The notes under the pieces: generated by a model | The model's input: only the letters and a program-made list of their open reading frames with translations | What the model was told of the DNA's origin: nothing | Databases searched by the model: none | Assembly: GCA_964059195.1 (NCBI GenBank) | Contig: CAXKWD010000011.1 | Location: 28,891,791-28,955,790 of the forward strand | DNA length: 64,000 nt | Direction: 5' to 3' | Origin: Ectobius pallidus | Taxonomy: Eukaryota; Arthropoda; Insecta; Blattodea; Ectobiidae | Translations under genes and position numbers: made by a program | Shown here: positions 56,976-64,000 of the stretch, in pieces | Position numbering within the stretch: the stretch's first letter is position 1 | Layout: every line of letters begins with the position of its first letter

Positions 56976-57701
56976 ATGTGCTATTACATACCCCAGCAGT
57001 ATAAAAGGGTGTTACAAAAATTCAAACCCTGGATCGGCCGCTATCAAGTTGTAGAACAGTTAGGTGATGTAAATTATAGGATAAAGACTACTGACGGTAA
57101 GACTGAGTTAGTACATATTAACAGTCTGAAATATTATCCTGTAGGGAAAGACATCCAGAGCGGAAGATACCGCCTCCAAGAAATTGAGGAATAGGGAGGT
57201 GAAATCAGTGAAGCCAAAACTGTAAAAATACTATACAGCTCGGATGAGGAGGATACAGAGGAGGAAGAAGTAGACACGGAGGAGGAGGTGAAGGCGAAAC
57301 TCCTACAGAAACAAGAGATGAGGCCCCTGGTAGAGAGGGCGAGCAGTGGGAGGAGGAGGATTTGGTCGATAGGGAGACTGAATCTGGAGGGGGCTGCTGC
57401 AGGGGAGCTCTCGAACCCCCCTTTGCTCTCCTTGAGGGAAGATCTCATTGACATGAAGGATAGTATTCCTTTGGCATGCCTGAGGGAGCAGTTGACCTCA
57501 TTAGACAAGGTAAATATACCCCAACAAAAAGAAACCAAAGGTCATGAGTTCAATGAGTTCACCCGTATGGGAACCCCTAACTCCCAAATACCCATGGCAA
57601 AACAGGCATTTGAATCCGAACCTAAAAGTAAAGAACCAAAATATGACTTAAGATCTAGAACAGTTTATATATTCCTGAATGACATTATTTTCTTATGGTG
57701 A
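56976..57701 (+). pseudogene. Gypsy/errantivirus-like pol C-terminus, copy 2
   Basis: The integrase GPY/F-type tail (KPWIGRYQVVEQLGDVNYRI, HINSLKYYPVG) at 57027-57194 is followed, after one stop/frameshift, by a long acidic and charged extension (57288-57701) ending in EPKYDLRSRT, a sequence type that closes pol in errantivirus-like Gypsy elements. The catalytic integrase core, RT and protease are absent upstream. The envelope fragment at 58421-58932 lies on the same strand, in the position expected for an envelope gene. Confidence 0.72.
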
Positions 57702-58105
57702 GGAATATTGACAACGGCTTCACAAAGTGATCAACAAACACTGGTGAGTGTTGCCCAATAATCTATTTACAGTACCTAAACTGTTTATATGTTTGATTGC
57801 ACGGATAAAAATCACAGTAGCAGCTCTGAGCCTGCTACCTGATTTATCGTTTCAGGACAGACGTCAATCTAAACAAAGGTTAGTATTTTTGAAAGGAAAA
57901 GAAATTTTAATCTCTTGAGATAAATGGGCCGTAGTAATGGATTTTAGTATGGAAATGTATGGAGAAGTTTTAAACAAGATATCAACTCCTAACCAGATGT
58001 ATGAAGAGCCAGTAACACGTTCCCGGAATGGAGCTAATTCTGAACAGCGGGTCGCTGTTTCTCCAGGAGAGGGGGTACTGCAGCGAAATTGAACTTCAGT
58101 GCAGT
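57702..58105. other. Non-coding sequence between pol and env fragments
   Basis: No coding text recognised. Confidence 0.35.
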
Positions 58106-58108
58106 GTA

Positions 58109-58195
58109 TGTCCCGGTGGCCACGCGTGCTAAGGCACTCGGCCAGGGAACTGAACTTCGGGAGTTTGAAACCCACCTTCTCCATATAGGAAGATT
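58109..58195 (+). mobile_element. tRNA-derived SINE head
   Basis: A tRNA-like stretch with an A-box-like GGTGGCCACGCGTGCTAAGG and a degenerate B box GGGAGTTTGAAACCC. No functional tRNA fold; more decayed than the SINE at 8435. Confidence 0.5.
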
Positions 58196-58199
58196 TTAA

Positions 58200-58420
58200 A
58201 TTATTTAGTTATACTTTCTACTAATTTCTAGTCTGTTCTGTCAATATACTATTTCTGTTAAGTTTTAGATTGTTCCTGAGTTTGTCATGTTCTGTATAAA
58301 TACCCCTGTATGTGCAACTGGAAAGTCAGTATTGTACCGGAGATTGAGCTATATACCGGTACTTGAGTTAATAAAAACTGAGCTACAGAGCTATCAGTGT
58401 TATCCTCTATCTACGCAACA
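58200..58420 (+). promoter_or_regulatory. Possible LTR 3' portion (TATA box, polyadenylation signal)
   Basis: Contains TATAAATA at 58294-58301 and AATAAA at 58370-58375, and ends ...CTACGCAACA (CA terminus) exactly where envelope coding text starts at 58421. This suggests an LTR inserted within the envelope gene, or an LTR/env rearrangement. The left end and a target duplication were not found. Confidence 0.35.
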
Positions 58421-58932
58421 ATATTTTAAATGCCACTACTATTTTGAGTGACGTGGTAAACGCATTAGCAAGATTACAAACAGTTACAGATGTTTTAAAG
58501 AAATTGGAGCATTAAATGATAGTGTTTTGTACGGCTATCGATATTACTGCTACCTGTAAATTAAGTACTTACTTAGTACCACCTCATTTATTAACAAAAA
58601 TATTGACTAAAATTGCTTTACTTTTACCGGAAAAGCTATCACTGTTATCACCTGTGAAAACAAACACTGTGTTTTTATATTATTCACTTGTACGAGTGCA
58701 TGCAGTAGCAACTGGATGGAAAATTTGTTTGTTTATTGATATAACTTTAAAATCGCAGTATCAATATTTTGAATTATATAAAGTGAAACCATTGCCATAT
58801 GAAAATTCGTCTGTGGTCGGATCAATTGTCTTGATGCCAGAATACCCGTATTTTGCCATTACAACCAATAAATTATACTTCGCACTGTTGGACAAATCAG
58901 ATGTTATCAGATGCAAATCAGTCATGAGATAG
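58421..58932 (+). pseudogene. Envelope (F-type fusion-like) fragment of an insect endogenous retrovirus
   Basis: Two open pieces in the same frame separated by one stop (58513-58515): a short helical heptad region (NALARLQTVTDVLKKLEH), then an ORF (58516-58932) with LLTKILTKIALLLPEKLSLL, YYSLVRVHAVATGWKICLFI and YELYKVKPLPYE-like text. The order and wording match the middle of the envelope carried by errantivirus-like Gypsy elements, related to baculovirus F proteins. The signal peptide, cleavage site, fusion peptide and membrane anchor are not present in this fragment, so it cannot encode a working envelope. Confidence 0.65.
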
Positions 58933-59269
58933 CTAAAAGAAATCTAATTAAATCTGCTAATTTCACAATTTCCCATTGTGAGTATGCAGAAAAATGACAT
59001 TGAGCAGATATGTCGCACATATAACTGACAGTGTGCACATGCATCTTGGTGTACAATAGTACATAAATTGACTTTCAGAACAAACCTACGATTACAGAAC
59101 TTCTCACTAAGAAAACTGAAACAACAATGAAGGAATAGCTTGCAATTATAAAACAGAAATAAAAAGACTTTGGCACACCTTTTATACACAGGCATTCCCA
59201 ATCCAGGGTTTTTGGATAAAATATGCTATAGCTAGGGATAGTCACATTTCGTTAATCCCCAAAACACGA

Positions 59270-60306
59270 AATTATTAATAGAAGTTAATTACTGTAATAA
59301 TATTAAATTTTATTGGAAGTTAACACAGTTATATAACATAATAATTATATAAGAGTTGAATTTTTACACAAAAATTTCACTTTTGGTATAGTTTACCTGA
59401 ACTAGTTTCGGCGCCTTCGCAACCATTGTCAACAGCTATACATCAACTGCCGTGCTACCCTCCTGCAGACGTGGTACAAACTTCGAGATGAGGTCCTCAT
59501 TGGTCGGGATATCGAAGTTCATCAGTTGGTTCCCATTCTTGTGAATAAAAATTATTTCCCAGACTGAAAGTTCCTTGTGTCCATGGACACATTTCAGTAA
59601 TTCTGGATCCCTGTCAACTTCATGTCCATCATCCCAAAAGTGTGCCGCTACCGCTGATTTGTCTGCATTTTGATATTTGATGTGTTCTTTAGTTCTGACT
59701 TCCAATGCCCTCTTGGTCTTTCCTGTATAGACTTTTTCGCAATCATTACATTTAAATTGGTAGATGCCTGATTTTTTTTACTGTGGTGGGGGTTCTCTAA
59801 ATTTGTAGATCTGAGTAGGTTTTTTAAAGAGTATCTGTTTACAGGTGCTGTTGTGATGCCATGCTTCCTGAAAACTTTTCTGAATTTATTATCAGCCCAA
59901 GAGTGGAATGTAATTTTCTTGTATTTCAATTTTTCTTCTATTGGTTTCAAGGTGGTGAACTCTCTTGTTAGTTTTTGTTTTTTGCACTTTTTGATTTTCT
60001 TGTCGACCAGTTCTCTTCTGTAACCATTGTTTTCTGCAGTGGTGATGATTGTATTATATCCCAGGTCATATTCTGATTTGTTGAGAGGCATCTTACCAGT
60101 CTATGTGTGAGGAAATTGAATACAGCTTGTTTATGTGCAGTTGGATTGAAACCATTGGCTTTGATGTATGAATCAGCGTGGATGGGCTTCCTGTGAATAC
60201 CGAATTCTAGCTTGTTTTCTTGTTTTATTATTTTGATGTCCAGGAATGGCAGATAGTTATCTGTTTGTTCTAATGTAAACTTCAGTGAACTGTCTTGCTT
60301 ACGCAA
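59270..60306 (-). mobile_element. Penelope-like element, 5'-truncated (RT end and GIY-YIG)
   Basis: On the minus strand three frames give one polyprotein tail. RT end (60306-59968): TDNYLPFLDIKIIKQENKLE, HRKPIHADSYIKANGF, FNFLTHRLVR. Linker (60091-59780): NNGYRRELVDKKIKKCKKQK and SLKNLLRSTNLENPHH. GIY-YIG nuclease (59768-59436): GIYQFKCNDCEKVYTGKT, RTKEHIKYQNADKSAVAAHF, and SVWEIIFIHKNGNQLMNFD. There are two frameshifts. The 3' untranslated end (59290-59430) is repeated at 63475-63600. The GIY-YIG nuclease nicks the target and the RT copies the RNA in active relatives; this copy is dead. Confidence 0.85.
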
Positions 60307-60309
60307 GAT

Positions 60310-60980
60310 GCCCTTAAGTTACTTAATATGCTTAATATATGCTGTAATGTGCAGAAGTTGGTAGCCCACAGTACAGAGCTCTGCCTGAAGCGTTTCACAT
60401 CTAGTAAAACCACTTTTCTCCTCTTCTTTGAAGGATGAAAATTTCTCCTACTTATGCACACAGTATATTCAGGTATTTATTTTGAAAATGAACCTATAAC
60501 CAATCCCACGGGAATGTATTTTGATTTGTGCAGATATGTGCAGTTATATTCATCAGAATGGAAACATAAATACGGAATAAGGGAGAAATTCATTATCTAT
60601 TATAAAGCAACACACTAGTCAGTATCATTTTGTAATAATATACAGAATAAGACATGCCAACCATACAAACCATTGATTGTGTTACAAATAAAATTTATTT
60701 GAATATCAGGATTAAAGTTTAAACTTAAAATAATACAGTAGCGGACTATACTGGTTATCAACACTAGACTAACACAAATAAGAGAGCAGTACATTAGATT
60801 TTGTTGGACAAATTACTAAAATACGCTTTGGAAAGTTTAGATGACGACGCTCAACATTTATACTATTAAAATTAATTAATCGGAAAGAACGGAAAAAGTT
60901 TTATACATACTGAAAAGGAACATAATTATGTTAGTTATCAAATCAGCAAACGCATCTTTTAATGCTACTGTATGTGAAGT
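60310..60980. other. Non-coding sequence
   Basis: No gene or repeat recognised. Confidence 0.4.
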
Positions 60981-60987
60981 AAAATGT

Positions 60988-61560
60988 ATTAAAAGAAGGT
61001 TTATTGATTACAGTAAAGCATTCGAAACTGTAAACCTTACTGCTAATGACAAAACTAGGAAGATTAGTAGGAAATACTTGGCTTTCAAGACTTGGAAACA
61101 ATGTACTATCTAATAACTACATCCAGCTTAGAAATAACATAGAAACATCAGACTGGATCGTCCAAAAGGTTGGATTTCTCCAAGGAAACCCACTAAGTTC
61201 ACTCCTGTTTAATATCCTTGTACAGGACATAATGGAACAAACTACCGCTAACTAGAGTTTAGACATACACATCCTCGCAGACGACATGGCCTTATCATCG
61301 AAAGATAGAGAAGAACTACAGACAGCAGTGAACAAAATAGCAAGATGGGCAACCGAGAATGACATCCAAATTAACATTAAGAACACGGAGCTAGTGATAT
61401 TCCTGCTGATGCTATTATTTGCAATGGGGAAGGAATTCCCATAAAAAAACTTTCATTACCTAGGAGTATCACTAAAGACATCAGGAAGGACTTTCCGGGC
61501 ACATATGGTGGAAAGAAGCTGACAGGAGCTAACTTCAACCTGAGGCATGCAGTGGTGCGT
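60988..61560 (+). pseudogene. LINE reverse-transcriptase core fragment
   Basis: Reads RRFIDYSKAFETVN (RT motif with the first catalytic Asp), KLGRLVGNTWLSRL, NNYIQLRNNIETSDWIVQKV, GFLQGNPLSSLLFNILVQDI and HILADDMALSSKDREELQTA, the catalytic Asp-Asp motif at about 61274-61282. Frames change near 61045 and stops occur at 61253-61255 and near 61441. Endonuclease and C-terminal parts are missing. The motif wording suggests an RTE- or L1-like clade but is not decisive. Confidence 0.7.
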
Positions 61561-62090
61561 CTGGCTGTTCATGGATTTCATGGGAAACATCAAATTGTCC
61601 AAGGACTATTTATCAGTTATCCCTTATGCCTGTTGCTCACGGTCAAATTGTTTCGTTAAATTTATTGTACAACAAATTTAAGCAAACGTTTAAACAAAAC
61701 CACCTTTGCTAACGGTAAAATGAGTCATCAAATGAATACTAGCAAATGATTCTCCCTCTGTGTACTAAATTTCGCAACATCGTAGTATTACCCTGCCACC
61801 TAGTGGTAGACTCCTGTACTCTAAAGTTTCAGCTACTCATACTCTGCTGGAAATGGTAGTTTGTTGTATCGTTTACATTAAAAGACAACAATTATCCAGA
61901 TTAATTGGGATGGGACAAGATCACATTATTAAGATAATTTACAAAACTAATTTATTTCAGTGTTATGATATTTACGAAAGACAAATATAACGTACGGTTT
62001 AAGCTCCGCCCACTCGATATTCACATTTTGTTTCTCCGCGAAGCATGGCGACAAACTATCCGTGTATATTGTCGCCGACACTCCCGACCA

Positions 62091-62234
62091 TACCAAATAT
62101 TAAAAATGCGGAAGTGCCCCTTGTAAAAAAAATATTAAAACTGTGAGTGTGTCCCTTGTACCTAATATTAAAAATTCGAGAGTGCCCCTTGTACCAAATA
62201 TAAAAAATTCGAGAGTTCCCACAGGTTTGCCTTG
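62091..62234. repeat. Minisatellite, four units of ~33-35 bp
   Basis: Units of the type TACCAAATATTAAAAATTCG + AGAGTGCCCCTTG start at 62091, 62124, 62159 and 62192; the last has an extra segment. Confidence 0.9.
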
Positions 62235-62580
62235 TACCCAACAGTTTGTCAGCCTGTGTATCCTCGAAGAATTCGCTAGATCGTGGAATAAAAGAAAGTG
62301 CTTCGCTGGGGGAGGGCTATTCCTCATGCGACGATGCACCTTATATTTGGTTTTTGTCATGATTTTATTAAAGTTGTCCTTTAAATCTGCCGAACATTAA
62401 TACTTTAGCTATTTATAATTATTATTGTAATTTTATAAATTTCACATCCTGTTGTTTCCTTTGCCCTGTGTATTTGAATTTTTCATATAAAAGAAAGCAA
62501 ACAATGCGTGAAGCTTTGAAATATTAAAATCATACATTGTTTACGATCATTTAAAATAATTATGAAAGAAAAAAAAATTA

Positions 62581-62650
62581 CTTCACCAAGAATCGAACCC
62601 GAGACCTCTAGCACCACGGTCTAGAATCCTGCCACGAGGCTATGAAGAAA
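62581..62650 (-). mobile_element. tRNA-like segment (SINE head) on the minus strand
   Basis: On the minus strand a B box GGGTTCGATTCTTGG is preceded by GACCGTGGTGCTAGAGGTCTC and an A-box-like GCCTCGTGGCAGG. Order and spacing match a tRNA, but the arms do not pair well enough to call a functional gene. Confidence 0.55.
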
Positions 62651-63120
62651 TGATGGAAGCAAGCGTGAATCGTGCATATACAAAACGGCTCCTATGCCAT
62701 CCCGCTTCGAATTTTCATTTCGTTTTTGTATGGCAACAAGTCGTGTTCTCGTCATGATTTTTATACTAATCCGTTCGGAATAACGATATCTACACAGGTA
62801 TATATCCATGCTATTTTGATGTAGTTGCTACGCTAGGAAAAGAAGAATTGTGAGCAAGGAAAATGGCTGCACTGCAATCTTTTGGCTTGCAGACAGCAAG
62901 TTCTCCACAATACCGCCCGGGGCGCGGGCTGTTCACGTTCGTTGCGCTGATTGGCTTTTGACAGCTTATTTGCTAGAATAAGAACATGACCTATATGCCG
63001 ACGCGAATAACCAAACGTTTGCCAAAAGGCGAATTTGATCGTTAGCAATACCAATTTGTTGAAAAGTGATAGTTGTGCAATAAATTGAAAGAAAAATTTG
63101 ACCGTGAGCAACAGGCATTA

Positions 63121-63470
63121 CATCAAAAGTTAAGTCAATTAAGCCAAGTAAGTCAGTATCAACTAGATAAGTGCTTTAAAGTGAATGAATGAAAGTCAGT
63201 TTGCAAGGAGACAGTTACAATACTTGCTTATAAAGAAGGTGAAGTCTGCAAAGCAACACCAGTGCATCTGTCAGATTCAGGATGATGGAGCTCGACAAGT
63301 CACTGTAGATAAACTATACGGAAATAATTGCTTGCATGTCGCACCAAGCCCAGATCTTCACATATACATCTAATAATAACCCAAAGGAATATCAGACCAC
63401 TAAATGCAGGGGAAAGGATTTACGGCACATGCAACTATATACACACAAAATGAAACTGAATTAACTACCA
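63121..63470. other. No recognised gene
   Basis: A short ORF at 63185-63373 (MNESQFARRQLQYLLIKK...) has no family I know. Confidence 0.35.
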
Positions 63471-63474
63471 CGGA

Positions 63475-63648
63475 TATTAAATATTAAATCGTATTGGAAG
63501 TTAACACAGTGAAGTTATATAACACAATAATTATATAAGAGTTGAACTTTTACACAAAAACTTCACTTTTGGTATAGTTTACCTGAACTAGTTTCGGCGC
63601 CTTCCAACCATTGTCAACAGCTATACTTCAATTGCCGTGCTACCCTTG
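63475..63648 (-). mobile_element. Second copy of the Penelope-like 3' end
   Basis: Matches 59290-59460 closely (phrases 'ttggaagttaacacagt', 'tataagagttgaa(c/t)ttttacacaaaaa', 'ttacctgaactagtttcggcgccttc', 'ccattgtcaacagctata'). It includes the last codons of the polyprotein on the minus strand and stops at about 63648, where unrelated, more GC-rich sequence starts. A typical severely 5'-truncated insertion. Confidence 0.88.
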
Positions 63649-63649
63649 G

Positions 63650-63832
63650 CGGATGACCCCAACTTATCCAAAGTTTTGCTCCCGGAGTACACCACGTACT
63701 ACGACACAGCGATGCTATGGCTAAGAATCATTGCCATGAAATCGAAGAACGCCAATCCTCTGACATAGCAGGAGAGGCAAGTGCTAGAGATGACTGCCAA
63801 TGTTCCCAATGTATTAGCCTATAAGTAATTTA
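63650..63832 (+). pseudogene. Candidate virus-like fragment joined to the Penelope-like end
   Basis: About 180 bp of higher GC content, open on the plus strand except for one in-frame TAG at about 63767, with text such as PNLSKVLLPEYTTYYDTAML and WLRIIAMKSKNANPLT. It starts exactly at the Penelope truncation point. In composition and style it resembles the virus-like segments at 4485 and 47916. It is too short for a family call, so this is a lead rather than a finding of fact. Confidence 0.3.
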
Positions 63833-63917
63833 TTTCACGAAATACCCACCGAAATAGAAGGAAGTTAACACCGAAATCAGCCATTTTATTTCACCAATAA
63901 ATCAGGGCCCTAGGTAT

Positions 63918-64000
63918 TGACTATTCCAGCTACTGCTGCCACAGTAGGAAGATCTTTTTCACATTTAACATCTGTATTATGACCACAAAAACTTTCCATG
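63918..64000 (+). pseudogene. hAT transposase C-terminal fragment
   Basis: The end of the window reads LTIPATAATVGRSFSHLTSV followed by a stop and PQKLSM. This is the hAT C-terminal dimerisation signature (usually ATxATVERSFS), here with Gly for the conserved Glu. The fragment may continue beyond the window. Confidence 0.6.

Larger units (their letters stand above)
61627..63117. mobile_element. 1,491-bp inverted-repeat element with TTA target duplications
   Basis: Left end TGCCTGTTGCTCACGGTCAAATT at 61627; right end is the inverted copy finishing at 63117. The similarity continues inwards for about 60 bp with gaps (GCTAACGGTAAAAT versus GCTAACGATCAAAT). Flanked by TTA at 61624-61626 and 63118-63120. 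Three-base TWA duplications are typical of PIF/Harbinger, although the termini are not the usual G-rich type. No transposase inside; the interior holds a minisatellite and a tRNA-like segment. Confidence 0.8.

Overview
The window looks like a large, AT-rich, transposon-packed arthropod (most likely insect) genome. Every recognisable coding piece is a broken mobile element, a viral fossil or a duplicated pseudogene fragment. There are no operons, ribosome binding sites or other prokaryotic features, and I found no intact host gene. The spread of element types (hAT, Tc1/mariner-IS630, pogo/Tigger, PIF/Harbinger, several LINE clades, Penelope-like, Gypsy with an envelope, tRNA-derived SINEs) together with insect-style RNA-virus insertions points to an insect. 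Species cannot be read from the sequence.

Layout. 1-6.7 kb: decayed copies of an unassigned K/E/S-rich coding family, interrupted by a GC-rich virus-like segment (4485-5192) flanked by an 11-bp target duplication and by a minus-strand LINE tail of the restriction-like-endonuclease type. 6.6-18.8 kb: a tandem array of about 1,042-1,048-bp units. Each unit combines an alpha-tubulin pseudogene fragment, an R1-type LINE fragment and part of the K/E/S-rich family. The array is split cleanly by a 3,658-bp insertion (7888-11545) with inverted-repeat ends that carries SINE and LINE debris. 19-26 kb: an RTE-type LINE tail and a third copy of the K/E/S-rich locus, hit twice by hAT-type elements at the same 8-bp target; the second element (22211-24469) still carries a recognisable transposase. 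26-31.5 kb: pogo and IS630/Tc1-like transposase pseudogenes, a remnant of a large DNA transposon and a LINE ORF1. 32.6-35.7 kb: a local repeat family and a transposase C-terminus.

35.8-44 kb: a PIF/Harbinger remnant next to a roughly 2-kb endogenous viral element (nucleoprotein-like gene plus a small basic ORF), Gypsy and possible Penelope tails, and the most complete copy of an unassigned 'FVHLHLC' gene family. 44.3-50.4 kb: one long non-LTR retrotransposon (PHD-finger ORF1; endonuclease/reverse-transcriptase ORF2) that contains a 1,075-bp hAT-type MITE in ORF2 and, between its endonuclease and RT domains, a GC-rich virus-like segment. 50.4-53.4 kb: three unassigned ORFs. 55-64 kb: LINE tails, a Gypsy/errantivirus-like pol tail and envelope fragment, a Penelope-like element and a second copy of its 3' end joined to another virus-like stretch, and a 1,491-bp inverted-repeat element with TTA duplications.

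Function. None of these genes appears to form a working pathway. The window is a nested record of insertion. At least four stretches (4.5-5.2, 36.1-38.1, 47.9-48.5 and tentatively 63.65-63.83 kb) look like captured RNA-virus sequence, three of them beside or inside retroelements, and this is the most interesting theme.
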